Below are positions 1 to 11,555 of a stretch of DNA of 64,000 nucleotides, piece after piece. The notes beneath the pieces were generated by a model. The model was not told where the DNA came from. It saw only the letters and a program-made list of their open reading frames with translations, and ran no database searches. Position 1 is the first letter of the stretch, and every line of letters starts with the position of its first letter. The position numbers and the translations under genes were made by a program. Source of the DNA: Cardinalis cardinalis (Eukaryota > Chordata > Aves > Passeriformes > Cardinalidae); assembly GCA_014549065.1 (NCBI GenBank), contig JACDOX010000052.1, forward strand, positions 2,193,620-2,257,619. Direction: 5' to 3'.

Positions 1-1878
1 GCTTATATGGCAGATAGTTCTAAGCAGGTCATCATATGACATTTCTGTAGATTAGAAATGCTGTGCTTCTGAAGCAAATTCCTTCTTCCTGGAATTTTAT
101 TTTTGTTAACACAACATCCTTCCTGAAAACTGCAGTGAGAAACATTTCTCTAAATGGCAAACCCATCCATGTACAATATCTCTTCCTACATTTTTGCTCT
201 TAACTTCCCATTACTGCTATTTAAACTAAAACTTGTGTCTGAAGAATTGATTACCTGTAGTATAAATGAAAATATCCTTTGAATGCTTCTAATCTCCCAA
301 TGTTATCCCAGTTACCATGGGTACTAAGATTGGCATTGGAAAATATTCATTGCCCAACTCCACCCTCTGTTACTTCTTGAGAGTTACACACTAGAATGCA
401 TACATCTACATGTATGAAAATTTAACATTATCATTGACAAACAGATGTTTTTCCATGGCACAATGCAGTCACTTGCACATTTCAACTCATTTTTTATTTC
501 AGTTGAATTTAATAAGATTCATGAACCACAATGACTCCTCAGCAGTAGTATTGCATTGTGTAGAGTTCAAACACTTGGTGTGGGAATGGATCCTCCCTGT
601 GTGCCACATTCTGCCACCCCACTCAAAGGACGTTCAAGGTACACAGTTCAGCTTGAACGGAAGTATTGGATTTTAACAGCCATTGCAAAAGTTCAATAAA
701 TGCGTTCGTTCTTCCTACCAGTCAATTTCCCTTTAGAAGTTTTGCAGAGAAAAAGTAAGAAAAAAACCCTCTTAATCTCTAAATAGCTCTTGTTTTTNTA
801 CAAAACATTTTAGCAGGCATAGATCTTATTTTTTCCCTTTTGGTAGCCTCCCAGATTGATGTGCTATTCTGGATTCAGAATTTAGAAAGATTAACACCCT
901 TCTCCACCATCTTCTAGAAACAACTAATTGAAAAAGAAAAACTTTCAAAATAATATTTGAGAGAATATAGAATCACTCAGTTATCAGACAAGGCCTTTTA
1001 TCTAGGATCACGTGTCTATTTGACATCAATCACTGTGCTTCAAGAATAGATAAGGATCTAACCCTCAGCTCCTTTTCTTTGTAATATGTTCTACATTTTA
1101 CTTCCTACATATAATTGNAGGTCTTTGGCATCCACAACATTCTTGTCTTTACATGCAAGAAACTTAGCTACCAACCTAATTTCCTACCACACTAAATCAC
1201 TAAAAATCACATAAGAATAACTATTAAAACATATAATAAATGTCAGNTCAAAATCATTAAGCATCATCATCTCAGAGCACTTACATACTTTTCACCTTTA
1301 CTCAAGCTCCTGTTCACATGTATCTCAAATTTCACTGANATACACAATGCTAAAGAAAGTTCTTACTCAGTGAATTTAAGGTGATACAAAATATTACATT
1401 TATTTCTTCCAGAAAAAAATCCAGAAAAATCATTCCCTGAATAGCAGTACCAAAAANCCCAAACACAATCAACCCAAATCTACTTATTTTCTTAATTTCA
1501 GAAAATAATTATCATTAAAACAATTATCACTAAAATGTGGCTTGGCCATGATCATCACAGGACAGAAGTATATTCCTTTAATCACATACTTAAAAATCCA
1601 TCTCAGAAAAAAATGGTCAGTTTTCAAGAGACTCTTCCAAAGGAAAGAAACCACTTAGAAAAGGATATTAAATACTCACTGATTGTAAAAAAATCCCAAA
1701 ATCAAACAATTTCAGCAAAGTTCTTGTTCAGAAAAAAGAAGTATTCCAAATAGCAGCAAAATTATATATTAAAGTAAATTCAGATCTTTTAAAAATACAT
1801 TAGGGACATCAACCAATAGCCTCAGTATTATGTGCCTCAGCCTCAGTTTTACATCAATTTAAGCCTTTAAGGTCTTGT
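1..1878. other. AT-rich stretch, no gene seen
   Basis: No coding frame, RNA gene or recognisable repeat was found here. The open frames at 410-676 and 1535-1753 are short, lack any family resemblance and have composition typical of random AT-rich DNA. There is an isolated E-box (CACGTG) near 1010, which on its own means little. Confidence 0.6.
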
Positions 1879-2171
1879 TGTGCTGGTTTTGGCTGAGGCA
1901 GAGCCCATTTTCTTCACAGTCACCATCATACACAACAGAGTGCTGCTTTCCTGGGGATAGTTGAACATCACCTTACCCATGGGAAGCAGTGAATGAATTC
2001 CTTGGTTTGCTTTGCTGTGTGCAGAACCTTTGCTTTCCTTATTAAACTGTATTTCACTCAGCCCACAAGTTTTCTCACTTTTACCCTTATGATTCTCTCC
2101 CCCATATCACCAGGGGGAGTGAGCGAGCAACTGCGTGGGGCTTAGCTGCCAGCTGGGCTTAAACCACGACA
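1879..2171 (+). mobile_element. Solo LTR, ERVL type, internally shortened
   Basis: The element begins TGTGCTGG and ends CACGACA, giving the TG...CA ends of a retroviral LTR. The bases just outside are CTTGT (1874-1878) and CATGT (2172-2176), a 5-bp target duplication with one mismatch. Five bases is the usual size for ERVL-type integration. An ATTAAA polyadenylation signal lies at 2041-2046, followed by the R-U5 part with a CpG-containing GAGCGAGC motif. From recalled resemblance this is the LTR of an ERVL group common across birds, but the central part I expect in full-length copies is missing, so it is a deleted copy. There is no internal retroviral sequence on either side, so this is a solo LTR left by LTR-LTR recombination. 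Confidence 0.8.
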
Positions 2172-4000
2172 CATGTATAAAATCCAATACCACTGAGGGA
2201 AAGAAATGTATTAGATCCAGTCTTTTAATTAGACTCTAAATTTTCCAAAGACTTTCATTTATCCTATAGGTGCTGATTTTCCACTGTGTTCAAAGGCTTC
2301 TTATAATTAAAAACNCTATGACTTCATTAATTAAAATTAATGAAAGAATGTGATAAAAAGAACAATTGATCATATTGTATTATTAAAATAAAATCATAGC
2401 AAAAGAAAATCAGAAACAGAATTAATTAACTTGAATATCCGTTCTTCAATATCTGAAGGCATAGGCTATTGCAAACTATTTTACCAACTGGAAATAAACA
2501 ATACAATTGTTGGACCAAATAANTCTCTAAGAGTACACAGAGGATAAAAATATCTAGTCGACTTTGATCTTTAATTTATCAATTTGCTCTTAATTACNTT
2601 ATTTACACAGGAGTGCCTTTGATATTCTGAATGCCAGAAATAGATGTCTGCTTACAAAAAGATACAGGAAAACATTTCCCTGTCTCATGCAGGTATAGAA
2701 ACATAAATGATTCTTGGTTTTAAACATGTAGCTGTATACTTGACTACATTTTGTGGANAAAACCTATCCTGTCAGGGAACTGACAGACAATTAAAATAAA
2801 ATTTTCAAAGTAAGGTTTGGCTAGTGGATGCATAAAGATATTAAATTATGTATGGACTCTAATACTGGAAGTTTAATAAACCCTAAATTGTTATGAAAAA
2901 AGAGGAGAGGATGGGTAACCAATTTTCCTTCCATCCCTCATTCTGTCCATACTACCTCTGCTTTAAGGCCAGTTGCGTTTTCTGGGAGGTGCATCCAAAA
3001 ATATTCATGAAGGGTCAGTTTGAATTATAGCCCTTGTGGGACTTTCATGGGCTTCTTTTCCTCCTTATTTAACATGTGCCTGCATAAGATACATAAAATG
3101 TAGTCATCAACTCTTTCAGATTGAAACTTCCAACAGAAAAACACANAGAATTCTCAAGAATGAAAAATAAGGCCTTGAATGTATTCCTTTGTTAGGAAAA
3201 AGTGTTTCATATACTGAAATCTTGCAAAAGTATTTTTGAATATGAAAAGCCCCAAGTTTCTAGGGAAGAGACAACTCAGACTAAAGTATTTCTGAAACTT
3301 CTGGTCAAATCTTACACCAAATAAAACATGAGACAGGATATTATTCAGTTCACTATTATGTTCACACCAATATAACATTTTAGGATAAATAGATATTTAA
3401 GCACATATCTGGATTATTTAGAGGGTAAAAAGCCACACTGCATTACCAGGTCTGTCATGAAACAATCTCTCATCAGTCAAAGGTCTTGTGTTTTCAATAT
3501 TAAAAAGATTGCTTTAATTGTGTAAAGCCTGATACAGGATTCAAGAAATAAGCAACTAAAGGAGGATAATGTAATTCCGTCTAATCAACATGGCAACCTG
3601 GAAAATTGATCTTGTATAATTATGTTGTTATACCAATATAATTCTTAATTTTATGAAATTATAAATGGATTTGATAAAAATTATCAAGGCACAAGGATTT
3701 AACAACTGAGTAACATGGATCTCAAATCTCAACATGCTATGCAAATAGCACCAATGGCTATTTTTCTTTCATCATATTTTCCTGGGACTGATTTTACATT
3801 TATTTGTATTTTCATAGACCTGAGGACAAAAATGATTCAGTCAATGCTGATAAATTTGGTTGTTGATTCAATAAGTGAATAAGGAAGGCAGGATCAATCA
3901 ATGAAGGAAAAACTCAGTGTGGTAATATCTGCATTTATTACCAGAGGATTATTTATTATCACAGGATGAAGGCTCTTAGAATATGACAGAAATAGTTTGA
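2172..4000. other. AT-rich stretch, no gene seen
   Basis: No gene is supported. A small perfect inverted repeat lies at 2323-2344 (10-bp arms, 2-base loop, all A/T except one C-G pair), which is unremarkable in DNA this AT-rich. The minus-strand frame at 3154-3378 has no recognisable product. Confidence 0.6.
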
Positions 4001-4260
4001 GATGTAGTGATAGAATAAGAGGTAATGTTTTTTAACTGAAAGAGGCAGGNTTAGATTAGATGTTAGGAAGAAATTCATGGCTGTGAGGGTGGTGATGCAC
4101 TGGAACATGTTACCCAGAGAAGCTGTGGATGCCCCATCCCTGGAAGTGTTCTAAGCCAGGTTGGATGAGGCTTTGAGCAACATGATCAAATGGAAGGGTG
4201 ATGAAACCAGATGATCTTTAATGTCCTTTCCAACCCAAACCTGTCTATGGTTTTATGACT
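4001..4260 (+). mobile_element. CR1 LINE, 3' tail (5'-truncated)
   Basis: The stretch runs through the characteristic CR1 3' region: GTTAGGAAGAAATTC, then GCACTGGAACA, TGGAAGTGTTC, and the closing CCTTTCCAACCC followed by a degenerate copy of the short 3'-terminal repeat (TCTATGGTTTTATG). Only the last 260 bp or so is present, as expected for CR1, whose insertions are usually cut short at the 5' end by incomplete reverse transcription. It has no coding capacity. The divergence and one N at about 4050 suggest a moderately old copy. Confidence 0.85.
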
Positions 4261-6480
4261 CTCTAGGCAGGACTCAGATAAAGAGACACAACTCAGTCTC
4301 TTTGCCTTTGCAATCAGCCTGAATATCTGAATATTTCCCAGAGATCTCAAAGCATGATAAACAATGGCAGTTCACAGAAACATGCCCGGACTCCAGTCCC
4401 AGNGATAACAGAAGAGGATGCAATAGAGACTGTCAAGGAAAAGAGGTGACACATAAGTGCAGCTGGGCAGTTCCATTGGTCTGAGAGACTGGAAACAACT
4501 GAGAGGATTGCAATGCTCCTCTATTCCAAGGGAGAAGCTGTTACAGCACTACGCTGAGATTAAAGCTCTGTGTCTAAATTACAGTTATAAGGAAGATGGA
4601 TAAAAGCAGCACTAAAAGAAGTAGTCAAAATAGTAGAAGACATTAAATGTGTTAGAGANAAAAAACCCAACAAAACCTGAAGATCAGTCAGATTGTCTTG
4701 AAGGAGGAAGATTAATTGAGCAGGTAGAAGAATGCTTATACAGCTTGTAAGTTTAATTCACAACAGGTGAACACAGAAATTCAGAGAAAAAAGAAACAAA
4801 ACACGTCTTTTCTAGTGTAGATGGTTAACCACAGAAAATTCTGGCTTAGTTTCAAGTTAACTATTGTATCTGAAGGAATATGGTCTAATCCTAATTNCAA
4901 CATTATACAGAAAGTCAAAAAGCCACAGTGTCTTCTGGCTAGAAGTGGTTTTGAGCCAAAAGACCATTTCTGTCAGCCAAAGAAATACTTATGTCTAGAT
5001 GCACTTTTTTAGTTACATTTTTTCATATTCTAAATCAGAAAATGTCATCTTCATATATGTGAAAGCATCCCATCCTAGATTGTCAGAACCTACTNTAACC
5101 CTTAGGCAAACCTTTCCTGTCAAAAGAAATTATTTTCTAAACTGCCACTGCAACACAATCTAAATGTATTCTTTTAGACTACATAAAGTGTGTTTACTTC
5201 AGTATATAATCTGGACTCAGCATGATTACAGATTTCCCAGTTTCTTGGGAATAGTCAGCTTTAAAAAGATTTTTTTTTGTTGTTTTAATTTTATGTGCTT
5301 ACTCTAGAGCTACTTTCGAGAAATAACCTACACCTCAGAGAAACTTAGAGGTTTTTAGTGTATTTTCAGGTTACAAAGTAAGGCCAGATCCTAGGAGGCA
5401 AATGGCTCGCTACTAATTAAAAAATTGAATTTAAAATAAAATTTTCAGTATTTTATTTTCAGTTTGATATAGTTAACNTCAATTGGTTTTAAAAGGGACA
5501 AAAACAAGGAAATAGGAATTGAAGTAACCTTCTGAAAATATGACATGCGTTCTGTTGCCTGCAAGCATTCTTACAGGGCTGAAACCTCTCTAGAAAAGAG
5601 ATGTTTGTTTGTACTTCTACATCCATATCTGTATTTTGGAGGAATTGGAAATGGAAGCAGGGTGGAAATTCACTTTCTGAAAGAAGTGGATGTTAATTTT
5701 CTATTGCAGAAGAGACAGCTGTAAAATTCTTTGCAAAATACTGTTTGCTTTTTAAAAGGAATCAATAGTTTTGTAGATAATTCTCACTGTATGACTGAAT
5801 TTTATTTTCCCTTTCTGTTTCACCACAGCTCAGACCCTAGAATAGAGCTAGTAGCATATTTTCCTCTGCAATGGCACTTCCCAGCCATTCCGCCTCCTGT
5901 GGGAGATGTCCTTGAGGATGTCCACCAGCTGTAACCACAAATACAATCTGGATCTATTTTTAAGAGAAGTGGGCAAATGCACTCTTTTTATACAAATGCT
6001 TTGGCTTTCCATAAACCATTATAATTATTATATGTGAATTAGAAGACATAACACAGAGAAATATGTGGAGCACAACACAAAAACATTTTTCAATTCATTT
6101 AATTTCCAATTTCAATTCAATTTTCCTTCAACAAAGGAATTTTTCAGACACATGAATACTAGAGAAACAACTTTATCAAAGGCATGGAAATATGTTGGAA
6201 GTAAACTTATTGCCTGGCTGACGCTGAGCCATGAACTGATAGAAATTAAGTTGTACAGCTTCCACAGCTTTGGGAGAGGAAATGTATCCCAAGAATATAT
6301 CCCAGAAATATATCCCCAGAATAATTTGGCATTAGTGAGTTAATCTGTTAATATTATTGTAATNGATGTAATATAAAGGAGCTGCAGCAAAACAATTCTT
6401 TTTCAAGTCTGCTTGGAAAGCACAGCTTGCTTAGTACAAAATACCAAAATGTGATTTCAGAGGAGTGAAAGGCTTTTCTG
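4261..6480. other. AT-rich stretch upstream of the CpG island
   Basis: No gene or repeat was recognised. A TATA-like box (TATAAAGGA) lies at 6372-6380, about 110 bp before the CpG island. It could be a core promoter for plus-strand transcription into the island, but TATA-like strings are frequent in AT-rich DNA. The open frames at 5731-5934 and 6065-6343 show no family features. Confidence 0.5.
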
Positions 6481-6483
6481 GAA

Positions 6484-6900
6484 AACGACGAGGACCCCTC
6501 TGACCCTACAGTTTCCCCCGGAGAAGCGCACACAAGGAGCAGCGCTCCAAGGGCAGCACAGCGGCAGCCGGGGCCCGTCCCGCTGCCCCGGGGAGGCCGC
6601 AGCGCGGCCCGCAGCCCCGCTCAGCCCCGCTCTGCGCGGCAGCTTGCCGTGACAGAGAAAGGCCAAGGTCCCGCAGGCACAGCCAGCGAGCGAGGATCTG
6701 GATCGGCAGGAGACAGGCACGGCACACCGCAGCCGGCTCAGGCAGAGCTCAGCCCGGAGCGCCCGGCAGCCGGAGCCGGAGGGCGCAGCCAGGCCCGCTC
6801 GCAGAGCCGCACTCGGCCGGGACGCGCCGCTCGCTCTGCCGGGGCCTCAGCCGCGCTGCTCTAAGCTGGCCCTGAGCCCGGGCAGCCGCATCCCCGAGAA
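6484..6900. promoter_or_regulatory. Isolated CpG island, candidate promoter / first exon
   Basis: I count about 45 CpG dinucleotides in roughly 420 bp, with GC content near 70 percent, inside DNA that is otherwise about one third GC and strongly CpG-depleted. It contains tandem GC-rich boxes (CAGCCCCGCT twice near 6611-6632) and many CCGG/GCGC sites. No N falls inside it, so it is probably single-copy rather than a collapsed repeat. In vertebrates such islands usually mark transcription start sites and stay unmethylated, which prevents CpG decay. Direction is not resolved: open frames of 60-90 codons occur on both strands (for example 6649-6864 plus, 6457-6720 minus) but are Pro/Ala/Arg/Gly-rich, as expected from composition, and I do not call them genes. 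It could start a protein gene with a very long first intron or a long non-coding RNA, or be a GC-rich enhancer. Confidence 0.8.
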
Positions 6901-6948
6901 GGTCAAGGCAAAATTTGGGCCCTGACAGCAATCTCCCAAAGTGCCTGA

Positions 6949-6955
6949 TGACTCA
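6949..6955 (+). promoter_or_regulatory. AP-1-type site (TGACTCA)
   Basis: A perfect TGACTCA heptamer, followed by G, lies about 50 bp beyond the CpG island. This is the core bound by Fos/Jun and, in the extended form, by NF-E2/MAF proteins. Its position next to a candidate promoter makes it more interesting than a random match, but a 7-mer is expected several times by chance in 64 kb, so a functional role is only a guess. Confidence 0.25.
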
Positions 6956-7141
6956 GTACGGTGGTTTCTTAGGCTTTACAAAGGGGCGAGCAGCTCTACT
7001 GTCATCGTGCAGTTTTCACCTTAGGCAGCCTGCCCATTTAAGGATTGCGTGGGAATTGCAGTGTGCAGCCATACCTGTTTCCTGTAAACAGTTTTCTTTG
7101 TTTTCTTAACTCCTACCCTTTTAATCTTATTTTCTGGGCAA

Positions 7142-7431
7142 TGTCGTCCTGAGTTTTTAAGATTTTCTAAACCTTCTGATGTTTACATTCTTANAACTTT
7201 CTCACACACTTTCTGTAAATNANNTACTNTTTTGCGTTCTTTTATGGAGGAGGAGAGATTGGATGGACTGTTGGTTTGTCCAGTGTNGTTGGAGAGGTGG
7301 CACTTTCACCCTCCAATCCTCTGTCACTTCTGNAAATCTATAAATGTCAGAGTCAGAAAATAAACTTCCCCTTTTTTACCTTGAGAACAGCNGNGTGTGT
7401 GCATCGTGTTATTTNGTGTCCTACAGGGACA
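7142..7431 (+). mobile_element. Solo LTR, ERVK-like, plus strand
   Basis: It starts TGTCGTCC and ends GGGACA, so the ends TGTC/GACA are inverted and give TG...CA. GGGCAA at 7136-7141 is matched by NGGCAA at 7432-7437, a 6-bp target duplication if the N is G. Six bases fits ERVK-type integration. A TATAAA box at 7339-7344 and an AATAAA signal at 7359-7364 are placed as in a compact LTR with a very short R region. At least ten Ns fall in this element (7194-7415), far above the window average, which fits a young, multi-copy family with reads from other copies mixed in. There is no internal retroviral sequence nearby, so it is a solo LTR. Confidence 0.8.
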
Positions 7432-7636
7432 NGGCAATAGTATTTTTCTGGTGTTGTGAAACTGATGACAAGATACTGCGACACTAAATGTTTAGGACTA
7501 CATGCAAAAGGCTGAATTCATTTATCAGCTGAGATTTGCCTGCCATCAAAACTCCTGGTTTAGAAAGTGTTGCCATTAGCATCTAGGATCTAGATGAATA
7601 GANGATGTAACATTGAACAGTTACAGTTGGGATCAA

Positions 7637-8027
7637 TGTGACAGNGGTCACAGGGGTTTTCAGGTGAAGAGAGAGATGAAAATGTTGACTCCATGATCAG
7701 AAGGCTTGATTTATTATTTTATGATATATATATGTTACATTATAACTATACTAAGAAGAAAAAGTAAGAAAAGGTTTCCTCAGAAGCTAGCTAAGCTAAG
7801 AATAGAAAAGAAAAGAATGATAACAAAAAGAAGCTGTCTCGGACTGTCCGAGATAGCTCGGTCTTGATTGGCCATTAATTGTAAACATNCAAGATGGCCC
7901 AATCACAGGTGGACCTGTTGCATTCCACAGCAGCAGACAATCATTGTTTACATCTTGTTGCTGAAACTGCAGCTTCTCTGAAGGAAAAATTGTAAGAAAG
8001 GATTTTTCATAAAAGATGTCTGNGACA
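7637..8027 (-). mobile_element. Solo LTR, ERVK-like, minus strand
   Basis: Read on the minus strand the element starts TGTC and ends GTCACA. The 6-bp flanks are GATCAA (7631-7636) and GACCAA (8028-8033), a target duplication with one change. The minus strand has an AATAAA signal (TTTATT on the plus strand at 7710-7715), and an imperfect inverted repeat (CTGTCTCGGA / TCCGAGATAG) lies around 7842-7866. The whole element aligns by eye, with substitutions and small indels, to the LTR at 59510-59896, so the two belong to one family. It has no internal region and no coding capacity. Confidence 0.85.
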
Positions 8028-9769
8028 GACCAATACTACCATTTATCATTAAGATTTTCTTAGGTCTCTTCATTGTAAGAGCTAATCTTCTCTGTTGCTA
8101 AGCTTCAAATATAAACTGATATTTTTCAGATCTCTTCCACTGATAAGTCATATTTATAGGTATTCTATGTTTTTATTTGAGAGAGATTTTGCTATGTCAA
8201 AAATAAATGTAATTTTGAAGAATAAAATTTGGAGGGTAAAAGAAATTCTGATCACCTTTTCTTTTCTTTGAAGTCTGGAAAGACTATGCTTTGAAGAAGG
8301 GAACTCAAATGTTCGGCATTTTGTCCTAGAAATAAAAAGTAAATTTCTATTCCAACAAAAATGGTAACGTAGCACGAAATTCCATGTGGTATAAAATATA
8401 TAAGAAAAGAAATCACAAGGGGAAAAATCACATGTGGTTAACCAGCAGCTGGANCCAATGCTTAAAGCTGCAGGGAGCTCAGGAGCAGGTTCCAGCCACC
8501 CAGATTACTGGGTGTACTTTGCTGTGAGGAAGATGCTTCCTGCTGTCACTTAGCGGTTCTTAGCCAATAAAGTAACATTTGAAGAGCACAATGATGAACA
8601 ACAACCCAGTGAGACAAGCTGTCAAAGTTATTTGCAAGAAGGATTAGACTGAAGTCTAGACTGGACTTTTTCTGGCAATAAAGTAAACTTTTTGTGCAGT
8701 ATTACATGCACAAAAGCATGGAGGATGACCTATGAGGTGAAAGTTTGCTGGAAAAGGATACTAAATCATTGGTTTAAAATGTTTTATTGGCAGTTTTCTA
8801 TTCTAATCTGTTTGCATCTGAAAGTAGATCTCACATGATACTAGGTATTCTCTTTAGACTAGGCTGTTCTAGGTTTTGTTCATTCTATGTTGCCTGATTA
8901 ACACCCATAGCTCAGTTGCAGAATTTCTCAGAAGCCAGAAATCCACCTGAAACCAAAGATATTTGTAATTCAGATTTACAGAATTCATGTACTCTGAAAA
9001 AACCCGTACATCTTAGACATCTCCAGTTAAATAATCCTTCACCTTGTAGATTTGACACTAATGCCTTTATGTCTTTGATCCACAGTCATAAAATACCTTC
9101 CTTCTTTATCCCTTTGTGTGATCATTCAAGAAATGTACATTCTGTAGTGAAGTGATTCATAGAAAAGAAATTTAACAATAGCTGTATTAGAGGGAGATAT
9201 TGAATAATGCATGGCAAATAAAGCATAGGATCATGGGCTTCAGAATGATTAAGCTGAATCATAGAATAGCTGTTCAGTAAGAGATAACTGAACTATGAAC
9301 AAGTATACTGGGAAAATAGCTNTCATTATTTTAAAACAATATTGTAATTCACACTTTCCTTGTTGGTTTGTGCTTATTGCTGGAACTTGATTTTGGCAAG
9401 GATTTAGTTTGCAACTTCTAACTTTTTAATGCAAGTGGAATTTGAACAAGGTGCAGCACACTTAGTCTAGCTGTAGTTACTTTAATTAAGCTAATATATT
9501 GGGAAAAGAGGAACTGAAGCAATCAGTCAATTTTTGATCACATTTGTGTTTGTTTTAACAGGCAGCTCAGCTGTTGACAGCCTCTTTACTCAGATTCAAA
9601 TAATCCAGCATAATTTAAGGCAGAAAGTCTCACTGTTGAGGTAGATTAATGCTACACAGGTAATGCTCAAGTACAATAATTCGGAAACTAAAAGGAATTA
9701 AAAGATTAAGTTATAGGTAAGGCACACTACCAAGGACCAGACAAATTCCTTCTCTCTTTGGCTAGATAT
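8028..9769. other. AT-rich stretch, no gene seen
   Basis: Nothing gene-like is supported. The part at about 8440-8560 is a little richer in GC and ends near an AATAAAG string, which could be a repeat fragment, but I do not recognise it. The open frame at 8916-9155 has no recognisable product. Confidence 0.5.
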
Positions 9770-10720
9770 TGCTAATGAGTAATGCACACATCATGGACAA
9801 CAAGCAGGAGTCAGGAGCCGCTGTGCTAGAAAGATATGACTTTGTTGCCATTACTGAACCTTGGTGAGAGGAATCCCATGGTTTGAGTATGACTATCGAT
9901 GGCTACAGACTGTTCAGAAGAGAGGTAGGAGAGGTGGAGAGATTGCCCTTCTACATCAGGGGCTGAATTGAGTGTGAGGAGCTGTCTTTGAAGAACTGGT
10001 CAAAAGCCCATGGGTAAGATTCAGAGACCAAGGTAACAAAGAGAACCTCATAGTTGTTGTTTAGTTGGCCACCTGATGCAGGGGAGCCTGCTTTCTCCCA
10101 CCACAGAAGGCATTGTACTCACAGACTCTTGTGCTGCTGGGACACTTCAGCCTCCCCAACATCTGCTGGGGAAGAGAGCTGCAGGCAGTGCAGGACAGTC
10201 CTGCAGTGCATGGAGGTTAACTTCTTGAGCCAGGTAGTAGACAGCCCTACCAGAGGGGAGGCCATACTGGGTCTCTTGGTCACCAACACAAGTGAGCTAA
10301 TCAGGGACGTCAAGACTGGAGGCAGCCTGGGATGCAGTGTGGAGTTTGCAGTCCTGAGGCATATGGGTCAGGTAAGGAGTAAAGTCAGAATCATGAACTT
10401 TAGGATATTCAGGTCTTCAAAGCAATAGTCAATAGGATACCCCTGGGAGACTGCCTGCAGGAACAAAGGAGCCCAATGGTGCTGGAAAGAAGAAAAATCT
10501 TTCTAAGAAAGTCTTCCATGGAGAGCAATACCTGGCAATCCCAGGAGCAAGAAGCGGGGCAAGGAAGGCAAGAGACCAGCATGGCAGAGTAGGGAACTGC
10601 TGGTCAAACTAAAGAGCAAAAAGCATTTAAATGCACAGGTGGTGGAAACAAGGACAAGTAATGTATGCCACTGTTAAGCTGCAAGCTTGCTGGGTGAGTT
10701 TAAGAGGAAAGGTAATTGCA
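9770..10720 (+). mobile_element. CR1 LINE fragment: ORF2 endonuclease region
   Basis: Translation in shifting plus-strand frames recovers the 5' part of CR1 ORF2, a protein with an apurinic-type endonuclease followed by reverse transcriptase. Visible pieces are AAVLERYDFVAITEPW (about 9818-9866), which carries the catalytic Glu region, IDGYRLFRR, and LLGHFSLPNICW at about 10130-10166. The last corresponds to the GDFN box of the endonuclease, but the Asp is replaced by His (10142-10144) and the Asn by Ser (10148-10150). CMEVNFLSQVVDSPTR and TNTSELIRDVKTGGSLGCS follow in another frame. Stops and frameshifts make it non-coding. Unusually it has the 5' half and no reverse transcriptase or 3' tail, so a later deletion must have removed the rest. 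Confidence 0.9.
9815..10440 (+). pseudogene. CR1 ORF2 endonuclease remnant
   Basis: This is the decayed coding part inside the CR1 fragment. The frame is interrupted by a stop right after the ITEPW motif, by stops near 9970 and 10020, and by a shift between the GHFSLPN segment and the CMEVNFL segment. Loss of the GDFN Asp and Asn would abolish catalysis even if the frame were open. The open stretch at 10054-10428 is a mixture of out-of-frame and in-frame CR1 sequence, not a host gene. Confidence 0.8.
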
Positions 10721-11495
10721 TTCACTCTGGTGGTGCACAAGAATCAAAATTTTCAGGACATTTAAATACAAAGTTTTACTTGAAAACTTTAGAACACAAA
10801 GATAAAATAAGATACTTGGCAAATTTAGAAACAACCTCCAGTTCAAAGTAAGTCACCAGAGAAGAATTCCTACAGCAGTGTGCAGACTGTTTTATATAGC
10901 AGGCAAAATCTACAAGAGGAATAGCACAGAGAAGTAAAAGTGCCCTACAACAAAAGAATTTAAATATTTGAATTTATTTCAAAAGGCCTTTCTTTTATTC
11001 ATTAACCATGTTCATTTAAAGTTGCTGGAAATCATGCAGAAGGTGATATGATATAGAGGCACAGACAAGCACAAAACTCCAGACTGATCTACTATTTGAG
11101 CTTCAAATACATAGCTGGAGAATTTTTCTTAAGAGCAAGAACAAACATGATATTTGAAGACTATTTCTAACTCTAATCTTAGAACAACACATAACAGCAC
11201 CCCTCTAAGGTTCTAAACAAGCGTCTGCTATGCTCTATGAACAAACAGTACACAGATGCTGGAAATCATCTGGGAAGCATGATTCAGAGTTAATAAACTC
11301 TGAATAGAAATTTGCCTATAGGGAAAAAGAGAAAATGTGCTTTTTTTTTTCTCCAGAGACTTATCTTAGAAANTTAGAAAGGGTATTTCTGATGCGTAAC
11401 TTATGGCTATCCATTTCTTTAAGATGGAATATCTAGTTCTACTCAAAGAGAGAAAATATACTTTGTCTGAGAAACAGTTAAAGGACTGCCAAAGA

Positions 11496-11555
11496 CAGAA
11501 TTTTTACCCGCACTAGAACCAGAATTGTTACCTGCACCAGAATTGTTACCTGCAC
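11496..11555 (+). repeat. 18-bp tandem repeat, three copies
   Basis: The unit CAGAATTGTTACCTGCAC occurs perfectly at 11520-11537 and 11538-11555. A diverged copy (CAGAATTTTTACCCGCAC) lies at 11496-11513, separated by 6 bases. It is a minisatellite-sized array, probably from replication slippage, with no coding sense. Confidence 0.9.

Noticed and set aside
6457..6931. Several open frames in the CpG island
   Set aside because: All are Pro/Ala/Arg/Gly-rich, overlap on both strands and reflect GC-rich composition. The island is reported as a candidate promoter instead.
11496..11555. CRISPR-like array
   Set aside because: Units are directly adjacent with no spacers, and the DNA is from a vertebrate. 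It is a minisatellite.
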